Counted from the first letter of the stretch, positions 1 to 9,671 are shown. The stretch is DNA of 64,000 nucleotides from Stutzerimonas stutzeri (GCF_024448955.1 NZ_JAMOIH010000001.1:186001-250000); one strand, 5' to 3'. Made by a program: numbers and translations. Notes: generated from the letters alone by a model not told the origin.

Positions 1-421
1 CAATCTCGTTCACCTGCGCCAGCCCGGTAATTCCCGGACGAACCTCAAACACCCCGCGCTTGGCACGCTCTTCAGTCAGTTCCTGCTGATTGAACAGCCC
101 CGGACGCGGCCCCACCAGGCTCATCTCGCCCTTCAGCACGTTCCACAGCTGAGGCAGCTCATCCAGTTTGGTCTTGCGCAGAAAATGACCAAAACGAGTA
201 ATGGACGCATTGCTGGCCAGATGTGTGGCAACCGAGGCCGTATCCACCCTCATGGTGCGGAACTTGACCAGGGTAAAGGGCTTCTGGTGACGCCCGACGC
301 GCACCTGCCGAAAGACTGGAGAGCCGGTATCGAACAGGCCGATGATCGTCAGCATCAATAGTATTGGCAAGCCGACTACCAAGCCCAACAGCGAAAAAAC
401 AAAATCGAAAACTCGAATCAC
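1..421 (-). CDS. Initiating sugar phosphate transferase (PglC/WcaJ-type), 3' part cut by window edge
   Basis: Bacterial sugar transferase that would load the first sugar phosphate onto undecaprenyl phosphate at the inner membrane, starting each O-unit. The protein begins M-I-R-V-F-D-F, has one hydrophobic segment (about residues 8-28), then the family blocks FRQVRVGR, KFRTM, DELPQLWNVLKGEMSLVGPRP and RPGITGLAQVN. It is the short form without the extra membrane helices of full-length WcaJ. The start is GTG; an overlapping ATG frame upstream stops after three codons. The C-terminus lies beyond base 1. It follows the 4-keto reductase by 19 bases. That pairing resembles the WreQ/WreU pair of Rhizobium, so QuiNAc-1-P is the inferred substrate. 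Confidence 0.88.
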   Translation of the reverse strand, partial: MIRVFDFVFSLLGLVVGLPILLMLTIIGLFDTGSPVFRQVRVGRHQKPFTLVKFRTMRVDTASVATHLASNASITRFGHFLRKTKLDELPQLWNVLKGEMSLVGPRPGLFNQQELTEERAKRGVFEVRPGITGLAQVNEI

Positions 422-440
422 GGTTTCATCCGGTAATAGT

Positions 441-1391
441 TCATGCGGAGCGCTCGAAGCAGCGTTTGAGCCCTTCTTCCACCGTGTAGGGTGGCTTCCA
501 ATCCAGCAGCTCGCAGGTCTTGCTGATATCCACTTGCAACGAACCGAGCAGCCGTTGTGCCATCGCTTTTTTGCCGAGCAATGTAGCACCAAACTGGAGC
601 ATGCAAGCAGGTACTGGAATCAACCGCGCGGGCTTACCCATTGCCGCTCCCAAGCCACGAAGCAACTCGGTAGTAGAAAGGTCCACGCCGTCGCTAGCCA
701 GCAGCACCTGATTGGCGGCAGCTGGATGATCGATACATCGGATAATTAGATCAACCAAATTGTCGATACTAACCAAGGAACGCTTATTGTGTATGGCACC
801 TAATGGGAGCGGAATACCTTGCTTGACCAGATTGATCATACTAGCGAAGTTGCCTTTTACATTTGGCCCGTAAACGAGCGGAGGGCGTATGATCACTACC
901 TCCATTCCCGTAGAAAGAGCGAGAGAGCTCAGAGCTCGCTCCGCTTTGCTCTTAGAAACCCCATATGGATCGGTAGGGGCTGGGCTATCACCCGCAGTAT
1001 AGCGTTCGCCAGGTTTGGTCCGTTCGCCATTAACCTTAATTGAGCTAAGAAAGATGAACCGTCGAGCTCCTGCCTCGGCAGCCTGTCGAGCCAAATTTAA
1101 GGTGCCCTCCAAGTTGACCGTTTCGAAATCGGGTAATGCTCCAGAGCCATGAGCGCCCAGCATAGGCGTTTGTGCGGCACAATGTACTACAACAGATACA
1201 TTAGCAAGTGATTCATAACGCTGCGAGTACCTCAAATCGCCAATATATATAGGGACAACCCCAGCTGGCAGATTATTGCTGACATCCCGAACGCCAGCTA
1301 GAACCTGAACGCCGGACGTTTCTAACAACTTACATAAGATCGCGTATCCTACAAAACCCGTTGCGCCAGTTACCAAAACTTTATATGTCAA
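441..1391 (-). CDS. NAD-dependent epimerase/dehydratase family, probable UDP-4-keto-sugar reductase (WreQ/WbpV-like)
   Basis: Extended short-chain dehydrogenase of 316 residues. It has a Rossmann motif TGATGFVG near residues 8-15, an SSIKV stretch at the catalytic Ser/Thr position and YGVSK (about 142-146) holding the catalytic Tyr and Lys. Relatives such as WbpV and WreQ reduce the 4-keto product of a WbpM-type dehydratase to UDP-QuiNAc or UDP-FucNAc; epimerase activity is the alternative. The start is TTG, preceded by AGGAGCGGAGC. It overlaps the upstream glycosyltransferase by 11 bases and sits just before the initiating transferase. The 4,6-dehydratase it would need is not in the window and is expected further left. 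Family is certain; substrate is inference. Confidence 0.85.
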   Translation of the reverse strand: MTYKVLVTGATGFVGYAILCKLLETSGVQVLAGVRDVSNNLPAGVVPIYIGDLRYSQRYESLANVSVVVHCAAQTPMLGAHGSGALPDFETVNLEGTLNLARQAAEAGARRFIFLSSIKVNGERTKPGERYTAGDSPAPTDPYGVSKSKAERALSSLALSTGMEVVIIRPPLVYGPNVKGNFASMINLVKQGIPLPLGAIHNKRSLVSIDNLVDLIIRCIDHPAAANQVLLASDGVDLSTTELLRGLGAAMGKPARLIPVPACMLQFGATLLGKKAMAQRLLGSLQVDISKTCELLDWKPPYTVEEGLKRCFERSA

Positions 1392-2529
1392 GCTCCGCTC
1401 CTAGCGTTCGATAAATATTCAAATGTTGCTGGACCACATTTTCGACAGTGAATTCACGCTCAGCAAGCTCGCGCGCGGCTCTTCCCATACGCTGGCGCAA
1501 CTGAGGATTTTCGACTAACTTCTGAATCGCGTCCGCCAACGCTTCAATATTATATACGGGCACAAGAAGGCCAGTTACACCAGCCTCGATAGCATCACGG
1601 CAACCGGGAACATCGGTTGTAACCACAGCGCGACCACAAGCAGCAGCTTCCATTAAGACTTTTGGCAGGCCTTCACGATAAGAAGGCAGTACTACAATGT
1701 GCGAATCTGCAAATATCTCTGCAATATCTGTACGGTAACCCAGACACTCGACTATACCTTCCTCCCGCCATTTTTCCAATTCACCGCCTTGAATACTGCT
1801 AGGATTACCAAGATCTATACTGCCCAAAAGCCTAAATCTCGCATTTACACCGCGAGCATGTAGCATACGCACAGCCGATACAAATTCGACCACACCTTTA
1901 TCACGCAACAATCGGCCCGCAAATACGACGGCAGGCTGACCATAACTCTCGGATTTGAAGCTATATTCAGCGAGATTGACACCTGAACCTTTTATTAGTA
2001 TCGCTTGCTTAAGAAAGACAACCCTAGATTTAACGAACTCAGCTAGATCGTCCGGATTCTGAAAAATAACACGCACATTTGGCTGACTTAAAGCTACTCG
2101 ATAAAGTAGCTTGACCAATTCTCTTAATATAGAATATTTAGCCTCTCTCGCAGTAAAAACGAAGCCCAGCCCTGAGACTGCGGCAACTACGCCTTTTATC
2201 GAACACACTCGAGCTACGATTCCTCCATACAATACGGGCTTTATAGTCACGAGATGCAAAATTGTGGGCTTTAGTTTTAGGCAAAGACGAAGTAAAGCTA
2301 TCAACGCAACCAGTTCACCAATGGGATGCACGCCACTTCTGGTGAATGGGAGCTTATGATGAGTAAACCCATAACGCTCTATTTTATCGGCAGAAGCTCC
2401 AGGCATAGTTGCGACATGTACGCTGTAACCCTCAGCGAGCGCCGCCTTTGCCAATGGCAGCCTGTGCGATAAAAAAAATAAAGGATCGTTAACGACCATC
2501 AAAAGGATCTGAGAACCATCTTTTGACAC
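1381..2529 (-). CDS. Glycosyltransferase family 4 (GT-B, PglA-like)
   Basis: Cytoplasmic GT-B glycosyltransferase of 382 residues, expected to add a sugar to the lipid-linked O-unit. The N-terminal half opens with a NDPLFFLSHR stretch typical of GT4 enzymes of the PglA/WbpH group. The C-terminal half has VFAGRLLRDKGV and the E-x7-E nucleotide-sugar motif in SYREGLPKVLMEAAACG. Start GTG with GGAGAGG five bases upstream; the GTG overlaps the wzy stop by one base (TAGTG), so translation is probably coupled. One of only two non-initiating glycosyltransferases in the locus. Donor and linkage cannot be read from sequence. Confidence 0.88.
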   Translation of the reverse strand: MSKDGSQILLMVVNDPLFFLSHRLPLAKAALAEGYSVHVATMPGASADKIERYGFTHHKLPFTRSGVHPIGELVALIALLRLCLKLKPTILHLVTIKPVLYGGIVARVCSIKGVVAAVSGLGFVFTAREAKYSILRELVKLLYRVALSQPNVRVIFQNPDDLAEFVKSRVVFLKQAILIKGSGVNLAEYSFKSESYGQPAVVFAGRLLRDKGVVEFVSAVRMLHARGVNARFRLLGSIDLGNPSSIQGGELEKWREEGIVECLGYRTDIAEIFADSHIVVLPSYREGLPKVLMEAAACGRAVVTTDVPGCRDAIEAGVTGLLVPVYNIEALADAIQKLVENPQLRQRMGRAARELAEREFTVENVVQQHLNIYRTLGAELDI

Positions 2530-3899
2530 TATAACCTCTCCATATTTACGCGCAGCTGCGTGAATAAAACCGATACGGTACGCTCAAACAAAAAAACAGT
2601 AAAAATAGCAAGGCCGCCTATTTTGAACATCTGAGACAACAAGTTTGCCACATCCGCTCGAATCACATATATGGAAACAGAAAAAGCAAACAGGTAAAAA
2701 ACTAAAAAATATTCAGACCTTAGCCGCAAACGATAACAAATTGAAATCATAAAAGCCGTGAGAGACATAACAGCGATCACGCCGCCAACACCTCCGACTA
2801 CATATCCTTCCGGGACTAGACCAAAGCCCCATCCGGTACGACCGCTAAACCCGTTCAATAATAAAAATTCTTTATTAAACCAAGTATTAGCACTAGAAAA
2901 CCAATCCTCCCCAAAAAACATCGATGGAATTACTGCTCTACCAATATCGGAGATTAATAGATACGGATTTCGCTCGGCTTCAAAATACAACACTGAATAA
3001 ATATTTCTAGATGCAGAAATGAACTCATTCGAAAAAATCTTATTCAAATCAAAATCAATACCGACAAACCCAGAAACCATAACAGCTTTAAAAGATTGAG
3101 AAACAGGCACCAAAAGAGCGATGCCAACAGCAAAGACTAATAATTTCAGTTTAGAAAAATTTCTCATTTTAAAATAATAAATTAACATCAGACACAACAT
3201 CAGCCTGAAAAAAATATCTCTTTCGCCAGTTAATGCCAAATAGAATATGCATACGAATATTACCAACAGGATTAGGGGGTCGCACTTAAGTCGATCCATG
3301 CTAAGCCGAACAGCCCTCAATAGAGCCACTATAGTCAACGTAAGCATTGAGAATTCACTTATGAATTTTTCAACGCCAGCACCATCGTTAATTTCTCGCT
3401 TCGATGTAAATCCAGAATTGAAAATTACAATACTGCAAATTAGCACTACCACAAGCAGAGCAGCGATCAGCAGCAATTCGCCAGATGAGCCAGGCCTTGT
3501 CGCCCTTCTAATCATCAACGAACTTTTCCCACTATTCTTTTGAACAAATAAGCCACAAACAAATATATAGGCAACCAATCCGATAAATGAATAAACCAGA
3601 CTAGAACTCAAAGCTAGACCGTCAATAGTCTTAAAAACGTTGTCCGCACCAACAAATACAGACAACGGGAACCACGTTTGATACATACAATAAAAAACTG
3701 GAAACACCACCCTTGGGTCTAATACATCCTCCCTGTTAAAGAAAAACAAAATGGCTATTACAAAATTGGCCCAAATGCTAACAACATAAAAAACCGCATC
3801 AACCAAACAATACATTAACAATAGCTGAACAAGGGAAACTGCTAGATAAAGTATATTTTTTGATGCATCGCTCAGAGCGGGCACGCTTAATCTAATCAT
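2529..3899 (-). CDS. wzy: O-antigen polymerase candidate (Wzy)
   Basis: Integral membrane protein of 456 residues with about ten to twelve hydrophobic segments and a larger polar stretch around residues 270-360, the layout of Wzy polymerases, which join O-units on the periplasmic face. It contains the LTGERDIFFRL stretch and an FGRTGWGFGLVPEGY-like loop (GFSGRTGWGFGLVPEGYVVG), Arg/Gly-rich as in periplasmic loops of this class. Sequence identity between Wzy proteins is poor, so the call rests on topology and on position in a locus that also has wzx and wzz. The gene is strikingly A+T-rich with many AAA/TTA codons compared with genes after 16 kb, which fits horizontal transfer. Confidence 0.8.
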   Translation of the reverse strand: MIRLSVPALSDASKNILYLAVSLVQLLLMYCLVDAVFYVVSIWANFVIAILFFFNREDVLDPRVVFPVFYCMYQTWFPLSVFVGADNVFKTIDGLALSSSLVYSFIGLVAYIFVCGLFVQKNSGKSSLMIRRATRPGSSGELLLIAALLVVVLICSIVIFNSGFTSKREINDGAGVEKFISEFSMLTLTIVALLRAVRLSMDRLKCDPLILLVIFVCIFYLALTGERDIFFRLMLCLMLIYYFKMRNFSKLKLLVFAVGIALLVPVSQSFKAVMVSGFVGIDFDLNKIFSNEFISASRNIYSVLYFEAERNPYLLISDIGRAVIPSMFFGEDWFSSANTWFNKEFLLLNGFSGRTGWGFGLVPEGYVVGGVGGVIAVMSLTAFMISICYRLRLRSEYFLVFYLFAFSVSIYVIRADVANLLSQMFKIGGLAIFTVFLFERTVSVLFTQLRVNMERL

Positions 3900-3917
3900 A
3901 ACTATATCTTGCCTTAA

Positions 3918-5081
3918 CTATCTTATTGCATTTACAACACCTAGTGCTATTAGGTAGATTTTCGAAGGTATTAGGCTGCGCATTAAATATAAAAAACTGG
4001 ACCGTGATAGAGTGGAATAAAATTCCATCAACTTTGAAGCACCAACGTCTACATCGAATTTTTTCGAAAAGCTATCTAACGCAAATTTCTGGAGGCTGTG
4101 CAAAGAATCAGAACTTCGGAGATAAGTTAGTAAATAGCTCGGATCCCGGTATGCGTCTAGCTCATGTGGAATAAGAACTCTGCTGGAAAAATTCTCTATC
4201 TCGGCATAACTAGACGTAAATTCATTGTAAAGACATGGGAATTTTTCGCCTTTGATAGAAAAAAGTACAATTTTACCTAGAGATAAGGCCTCCATTGCTC
4301 CTCTGCCAGAGCCTAAAACAACATCAAAGTAACCCAGGAGACGAGATGCGTTTTTTGTGGCTGCAGCCGTAATATAAAAATCTACATTTGGGGGTGCATT
4401 GTTTATAAGATGCTCATATATTTCCGCATCTTCTACGAAACCGATAACCTTTAGCTGGCAATCAAGTCCATTATCATTAAGAAAAGTTGTCAAATTCATC
4501 GCTTGAATTATACTTTCCTTATAGGCTTTTCCAATGCGACATATCCTTACAAATGAAAGTTTTTTCTTTTCGCCAAACAACCCATTCGCTCGGGCCTCAT
4601 CGTAACAAACCCTTGACACACGATTAGCGATCAGTTTTATCTCCGACCTTGGGAATTTCCTATTAAAATATGCATAATCGGCCTCATGAAAAACGACCAA
4701 ACTCGAGGTTCGAGGATAAAAAAACCTGGGCTTCCCTCCCCCACATTTTGTTAATACAAACGGGCACTTTAAAAAATAAGCGAGAATTTCACCCACATAT
4801 GCAACATTACTATCATAAGCATGGACGACTGTAACAGCCTCTTCAAAGCTATTAAGCAAAAATAATATTTTCTTAATAGCTGAAAATTGAAATATCAGAC
4901 CTGTTTCAATATGCACGTGACCAGCCACACCATCTAAGGCAGGAGGGGAATTTTGCCCGAGCGAGAAAATAGCGGATGCCTCGCTTCGATTGATCGCCTG
5001 AAACATTTCTCTTAACGAGTAGTAGTGCCCGCCATGACCAGTATTTGAACCTTTAAAGTTACCGATCAAATAAACAATCAT
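3918..5081 (-). CDS. Glycosyltransferase, GT-B type, unassigned donor
   Basis: A 387-residue protein with a GT-B look: a Gly-rich start (GNFKGSNTGHGGHYYSL), a central SFVRICRIGKAYKESIIQAM block resembling the start of a GT4 C-terminal domain, and GRGAMEALSLGKIV (about 257-270) at the place of the donor-binding Glu motif. It overlaps the murB-like stop by four bases (ATGA), so it is translationally linked to the murAB-like pair. I infer that it transfers the sugar those genes make, but this is context only. A+T-rich like its neighbours. No close named relative recognised. Confidence 0.75.
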   Translation of the reverse strand: MIVYLIGNFKGSNTGHGGHYYSLREMFQAINRSEASAIFSLGQNSPPALDGVAGHVHIETGLIFQFSAIKKILFLLNSFEEAVTVVHAYDSNVAYVGEILAYFLKCPFVLTKCGGGKPRFFYPRTSSLVVFHEADYAYFNRKFPRSEIKLIANRVSRVCYDEARANGLFGEKKKLSFVRICRIGKAYKESIIQAMNLTTFLNDNGLDCQLKVIGFVEDAEIYEHLINNAPPNVDFYITAAATKNASRLLGYFDVVLGSGRGAMEALSLGKIVLFSIKGEKFPCLYNEFTSSYAEIENFSSRVLIPHELDAYRDPSYLLTYLRSSDSLHSLQKFALDSFSKKFDVDVGASKLMEFYSTLSRSSFLYLMRSLIPSKIYLIALGVVNAIR

Positions 5082-6049
5082 TCAGAAAGCCATTTGAAAG
5101 CTTCATGAAGGGGCACAAACACCCCAAATTCGGTGCAATACTTGATTTCGGATTCCATTTTGTATTCAACTTCGGCTTCTACTTTATTTTTTATAAAACT
5201 TGCAAGCCTAATGACGTCTACAGCAGTAGCTTTATCTTTATTAATGATAAAATTAGCGTGCGTAGACGAAACAGTGGCCCCTCCGCATACAGTATCCTTA
5301 AGGCCTAAATTCTCAATAACTCGACCTGGCGCACCATATTTACTGTATTGTGTTTTGTCAGCTTTAAAAACTGATCCGCAATTTGGAAGCTTAATAGGGA
5401 ATTTTCGTCTTCTTTCGGCCAAAGTTGAAAGCATTCTCGCTCGAATTTTTCTTTTGGTATCAGTATTTATAGGCCTAAAAAAGGCACGGAGGACAATAAA
5501 CTCTCCAGATTGAAAACAAGAATGCCGGTAATCAAATTCGCAATCGGAAGGTTCAAGCCGATGTAACTTATTATCAGAGCCTAATGCAATTACATGGTCT
5601 AGAGTTTCGCTTATAGACTGCTGTTTACTACCTGCATTCATAACTACCCCACCTCCAACTGTACCAGGGATCCCAACAAGGTGTTCAAAGTCCGAACACC
5701 CTAAAGACAATCCCATCCTGGCAAGCCTGGGCATCCAACAACCGGCATCACAGCTGATAATTTTTTTTTCACTATCGTAATTTATACTAGATAAATTCTT
5801 GCCAAACTTAATTATTGCAGCGTTGATTTCCTTATCGGAAAATAGGATGTTCGACGTTGAGCCAACGATAGCGTACGGAATAGCTTCGGAGCGTAATAAA
5901 TCAACTACCCTTATTACTTCTTGCAGAGAGCTAGGTTCTATCACCAAGTCCGCTGAACCACCTATTTTCCATCTGGAAATTGTGGAAAGAGGGACATGCT
6001 CAGACACCGTTCCTTCAATCAGCTGCCGCAGCCGCATTACAGTAGTCAT
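5078..6049 (-). CDS. murB: MurB-like UDP-N-acetylenolpyruvoylglucosamine reductase, O-antigen paralogue
   Basis: FAD-dependent reductase family that turns UDP-GlcNAc-enolpyruvate into UDP-MurNAc. Visible: FAD-binding VGSTSNILFSD (about 63-73), GIPGTVGGGVVMNAGS (127-142), the YRHS arginine (about 175), the catalytic serine in CGSVFK (about 226) and a C-terminal SEIK glutamate (about 301). The compact length of 323 residues fits the shorter class of MurB. All key residues are kept, so it looks active. ATG at 6049 overlaps the murA-like stop (TGATG); GTG at 6052 is possible. Its place inside an A+T-rich O-antigen operon argues that it is an additional copy serving O-unit synthesis, not the cell-wall gene. 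Confidence 0.88.
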   Translation of the reverse strand: MTTVMRLRQLIEGTVSEHVPLSTISRWKIGGSADLVIEPSSLQEVIRVVDLLRSEAIPYAIVGSTSNILFSDKEINAAIIKFGKNLSSINYDSEKKIISCDAGCWMPRLARMGLSLGCSDFEHLVGIPGTVGGGVVMNAGSKQQSISETLDHVIALGSDNKLHRLEPSDCEFDYRHSCFQSGEFIVLRAFFRPINTDTKRKIRARMLSTLAERRRKFPIKLPNCGSVFKADKTQYSKYGAPGRVIENLGLKDTVCGGATVSSTHANFIINKDKATAVDVIRLASFIKNKVEAEVEYKMESEIKYCTEFGVFVPLHEAFKWLSE

Positions 6050-7299
6050 CACTCATACCTTACGGTGGCGTTAAGCCGAAGTAGCTTTTCCACAAACCTG
6101 TCATATCCGCGCTCAATTTGCCAAGCATCGCTGATTTCCGTGACACCACTAGCGGTGAGGCCGCATAAACTTAAGGCTGCTCCTGCTCTTAAATCTGTAG
6201 CCTTTACTTTTGCGCCAGAGAGTTGATCACCACTTCCATGAATTTTTAAAGCATTGCCAACAATTTCATATGCGAGACCCATCTTTGCCATTTCGACCAC
6301 ATAACCGTATCTACCCGCAAAACGTAAGTCTACGATCGTAGATTGACCTTTAGCGCAAGCAGCAAAAGCAGCGAAAATTGGCTGGACGTCGGAATTGATG
6401 CCTGGATGAGGCCCGGTACTAATTTCTAAGGGATAAGGGCATCCACCCCTCACAATTACGCTATTAGACTCAACGTATAGCTTTACTCCGCTTTCCTTTA
6501 AATGAATAAGAGCCACTTCGAGATCCTTTGCTGGAAAATTTCTGATCTCAACATCCCCACGAGTTATGACTGCACCTACCAACCAAGTAATAGCCTCCAT
6601 ATTGTCAGGCATTACAGTATGCGTCACTCCTCGCAGCCTCTCGACTCCTACAACCTCTATACGCTCTTGGCCGTACACCCTTATCAGTGCTCCCATCTTA
6701 TTGAGCACATTAACCATATCAATAATTTCGGGACGAATGTGTGGGTTCCAGATGGTGGTTTTCCCAGACGCAAGTGTTCCTGCTATGATGGCATTTTCCG
6801 TTGCCCCGGTAGACCTTATAACTAAATGTATATCTGCCCCTATCAAACCTTTTTTTGGCGCTTGGGCATATAGGTAGTCATCGTCCTCCCAAACTGTCGC
6901 GCCAAGTTCTTGCAGAACATGCACATGGAGGTCGTAAGCTCTGTCACCTAACTTGCAGCCGCCGGGCAATGGAACTTTACCGTAACCGAAGCGCGCAACT
7001 AGCGCGCCAAGAATCAGCAGTGTGTTTCTAATAGAGCGGTCCGTCCATATAAGCTCATTCGCTAAAATAGAGTTTTCCTTAATCCGTACAGTATCTTCTA
7101 CCACCACACATTCTTTGCCTAGGATACGCAGCATTTGTAGATGAATTTCTGCGTCCGACAAAGTTCCTGGAAAATTCTCTAACTCAACCAAATCCTCGGT
7201 TAATATTGAACAAGTAAGGAGTTTCAATACACTATTCTTTGCGCCACTAACATTCACCACACCTTCTAACTTCGATGTCTCAATAAATAGTTTTTCCAC
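6049..7299 (-). CDS. murA: MurA-like UDP-GlcNAc 1-carboxyvinyltransferase (enolpyruvyl transferase), O-antigen paralogue
   Basis: EPSP-synthase superfamily enzyme adding enolpyruvate from PEP to O3 of UDP-GlcNAc. The K-N pair in SGAKNS (about 21-22), the catalytic loop PGGCKLGDR with Cys115 and Arg120 numbering as in E. coli MurA, the aspartate of NSDVQPI and the late arginine of IERGYDR are all present, so activity is expected. The Cys (not Asp) predicts fosfomycin sensitivity. Start chosen at GTG 7299 because AAAGGTG lies six bases upstream; GTG 7308 has no ribosome site. Followed directly by the murB-like gene. Housekeeping murA in pseudomonads normally sits elsewhere, so a second copy is inferred. 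Confidence 0.88.
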   Translation of the reverse strand: MEKLFIETSKLEGVVNVSGAKNSVLKLLTCSILTEDLVELENFPGTLSDAEIHLQMLRILGKECVVVEDTVRIKENSILANELIWTDRSIRNTLLILGALVARFGYGKVPLPGGCKLGDRAYDLHVHVLQELGATVWEDDDYLYAQAPKKGLIGADIHLVIRSTGATENAIIAGTLASGKTTIWNPHIRPEIIDMVNVLNKMGALIRVYGQERIEVVGVERLRGVTHTVMPDNMEAITWLVGAVITRGDVEIRNFPAKDLEVALIHLKESGVKLYVESNSVIVRGGCPYPLEISTGPHPGINSDVQPIFAAFAACAKGQSTIVDLRFAGRYGYVVEMAKMGLAYEIVGNALKIHGSGDQLSGAKVKATDLRAGAALSLCGLTASGVTEISDAWQIERGYDRFVEKLLRLNATVRYE

Positions 7300-7310
7300 G
7301 ACGCCCACCT

Positions 7311-8585
7311 TTAGCTATAAAGTTTAATTTTTCGTTTCATAAAAACAATTACAAAAACTAGAAACATGCCATAGTGAATGGATATCCCAACGGCATACAA
7401 GATTATAGCCCCATACATATCAAGGCCCGCAAGATACGCAGTTAATAAACTTGCACATACCATTAGAAATCTAGTCAAATTGATTTTGAGAAACCTTGAT
7501 TGCTCTTCATAAACATTATAAATATGGACCAGCGGATTTACCACCAATTGCAAACCCATATAAACAGATAATATTGAGGCTATTCCGCCCGCTTGCTTCC
7601 ACTGAGAGCCGAAAATCAAGCCAAATATATCCGGACCAAAATTAAATAAAATAATCATCGGAAAAACAGACAGCAAAGAGAGCTTCATAACCATGTCTTT
7701 GCTTAAATCATATATTTCTTGACTTCTGCTAGATCCCAATCGAGCTATTTCAGAATAAAAGGCTTGCGATAACGATTGAGAAACCAACGCAATTGGGGTA
7801 CCTAAAGCTAGCATGGTCAAAGAAAACTGGCCGGCATCAGATATGCCGTATAGTGATCCTATAAAAACAATAGGGGCTTGTGACGATAGTATAAGTAAAA
7901 CCTGAGCAGGCATTCGATAACATGGATAGCTTGAGTTGCTTTTTGCCGCGCGAATCGCATTCGAAACTCTGACCTTTTCGAAAAACCCTTTCTCTTTCCA
8001 TTTATAGAATAAATATAATAGAGCACTTAAGTAACCGACCAGCACCCCTACCACGAGCCCAAATACTTTAGCTCCCGCAATCAACGCTATCAATAATTTT
8101 GACGTTTCTCCAAATAGCGCACCGATGAAAGATGATACCGACACAGCCCTGAAAGCTCTATTTCTAACGCCCCAAGAACTTAATACTTCTATATAGCTGG
8201 CGCCCACTATAAACAAATATACTAACAACAATATCGGTAAAGCATTTAAATCATACTCATCTAACTTACCAGATATTTTTGCTGCGACCAGTAATCCGGC
8301 GCTAGCGAATAAACCAAGAAACAATGTCGAGCACACCGAAAACATTAAAAGATTTTTCGCTTCATTGTCGTCTTGTAAAACAGGAAACGCGGCAGGATAG
8401 CGCAAGTTACAGAAAGGGGCTGCAATTAACGCTGCCGAAGATATTAATGATAAAAAACCGAAATCTAAGGGATTGTAGATTCTTGTAAGAACCGGAATAA
8501 AAAAAAGCATTACAATCTTTGCCGATCCAACACCAGCAGAGAGTAAAAGCATATTCTTTAGCATTCTCTTCTTAGGATTGCTCAT
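7311..8585 (-). CDS. wzx: O-unit flippase (Wzx), MATE/MVF-fold polysaccharide exporter
   Basis: Polytopic membrane protein (424 residues from this start) with about twelve hydrophobic segments, starting MSNPKKRMLKNMLLLSAGVGS, a positively charged N-terminus followed at once by helix 1, as in Wzx proteins. Wzx moves the undecaprenyl-linked O-unit to the periplasm. An in-frame ATG at 8615 begins immediately after the wbpP stop; a longer reading to 8687 would overlap wbpP by 71 bases and is unlikely. Ends 11 bases before the murA-like start, so same transcript. A+T-rich. Flippase family is clear; substrate not readable. Confidence 0.86.
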   Translation of the reverse strand: MSNPKKRMLKNMLLLSAGVGSAKIVMLFFIPVLTRIYNPLDFGFLSLISSAALIAAPFCNLRYPAAFPVLQDDNEAKNLLMFSVCSTLFLGLFASAGLLVAAKISGKLDEYDLNALPILLLVYLFIVGASYIEVLSSWGVRNRAFRAVSVSSFIGALFGETSKLLIALIAGAKVFGLVVGVLVGYLSALLYLFYKWKEKGFFEKVRVSNAIRAAKSNSSYPCYRMPAQVLLILSSQAPIVFIGSLYGISDAGQFSLTMLALGTPIALVSQSLSQAFYSEIARLGSSRSQEIYDLSKDMVMKLSLLSVFPMIILFNFGPDIFGLIFGSQWKQAGGIASILSVYMGLQLVVNPLVHIYNVYEEQSRFLKINLTRFLMVCASLLTAYLAGLDMYGAIILYAVGISIHYGMFLVFVIVFMKRKIKLYS

Positions 8586-8616
8586 TCTCTTATGCCCACT
8601 CGACGTAAGGATCATA

Positions 8617-9642
8617 TCAACTAAGAAGGCGTATATACCATTGCATCGCGCTTTCAACACCACTATAGATATCAAATTTTGGCTCATACCCTAATAAACA
8701 CCGAGCCTTATTGATATCAGCTTGTGAATGACGTACGTCGCCAGCGCGAAACTCACGATAGACTGGTTCCTTGGCGTAACCAACTCCATTCCGAATCAGA
8801 TTTTTTTTCAGAACGGCAAATAACTGATTAAGATTAGTACGCCCATTAACTGCAACATTATAAACTTGATTGCGGGCGGCTTCGTTCGTCTCGGTTGCGG
8901 CCAGTAAATTAGCTTGTACGGTGTTTTCAATGAAGCAAAAGTCGCGACTGGTTTCACCGTCTCCGTTGATAAAGACATCACTGCCCTCTATCATCGCAGC
9001 AATCCACTTTGGGATCACTGCTGCGTAGGCCCCATTCGGATCTTGCCGCTTTCCAAAGACATTAAAATAACGCAGCCCAATGGTGTTAAATTCGTAGGTC
9101 CTAGCGAATACTTCAGCGTAGAGTTCGTTGACGTATTTGGTCACAGCATAGGGAGACAGTGGCTTCCCGATCACGTCTTCAACTTTGGGCAATCCCGGAT
9201 GATCACCATAGGTAGAGCTACTCGCGGCGTAGGTGAAGCTTTTCACCTGAGCGTCGCGAGCGGCCACCAACATATTAAGGAAGCCATCAATATTGGTGCT
9301 GTTGGTAGTAATTGGGTCATTGATCGATCGCGGTACGGAACCAAGGGCAGCTTGATGCAGAACATAGTCCACGCCTGCGCACCCCCTATGGCAATCGTCT
9401 AGGTTCCGGATATCACCCTCATTGAATCTAAATCGCGCCCATTGCTCCGCACTCACCAAACTTTTAACTTCATCCAGATTGCGCTGGTGGCCTGTGGCGA
9501 AATTATCCAGCCCAACTACGTGTTGATTTAGCCGGAGCAACGTTTCTAATAAGTTGGAGCCGATAAACCCTGCCACGCCGGTTATTAACCAAGTTTTAGG
9601 CTTTAGAGGCAGTTCTTGCAGCAAGAATTCGTAGCGAGTCAT
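8617..9642 (-). CDS. wbpP: UDP-N-acetylglucosamine 4-epimerase (WbpP family)
   Basis: Extended SDR enzyme of 341 residues, matching the size of WbpP of P. aeruginosa O6, which interconverts UDP-GlcNAc and UDP-GalNAc. Rossmann TGVAGFIGS (21-29), catalytic AASSSTYGD (about 139-147) and SPYAVTKY with Tyr165/Lys169 are present, as is the [20 protein letters not shown] substrate-binding run (key part [12 protein letters not shown]). The roughly 15-residue N-terminal extension before the Rossmann fold is also a WbpP trait. Together with wbpO it supplies UDP-GalNAcA. Less A+T-rich than the genes downstream, hinting that wbpO-wbpP belong to the more conserved rim of the locus. Confidence 0.93.
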   Translation of the reverse strand: MTRYEFLLQELPLKPKTWLITGVAGFIGSNLLETLLRLNQHVVGLDNFATGHQRNLDEVKSLVSAEQWARFRFNEGDIRNLDDCHRGCAGVDYVLHQAALGSVPRSINDPITTNSTNIDGFLNMLVAARDAQVKSFTYAASSSTYGDHPGLPKVEDVIGKPLSPYAVTKYVNELYAEVFARTYEFNTIGLRYFNVFGKRQDPNGAYAAVIPKWIAAMIEGSDVFINGDGETSRDFCFIENTVQANLLAATETNEAARNQVYNVAVNGRTNLNQLFAVLKKNLIRNGVGYAKEPVYREFRAGDVRHSQADINKARCLLGYEPKFDIYSGVESAMQWYIRLLS

Positions 9643-9671
9643 GAAGTTTCACTTATTCTAAAGGGAGCAGT

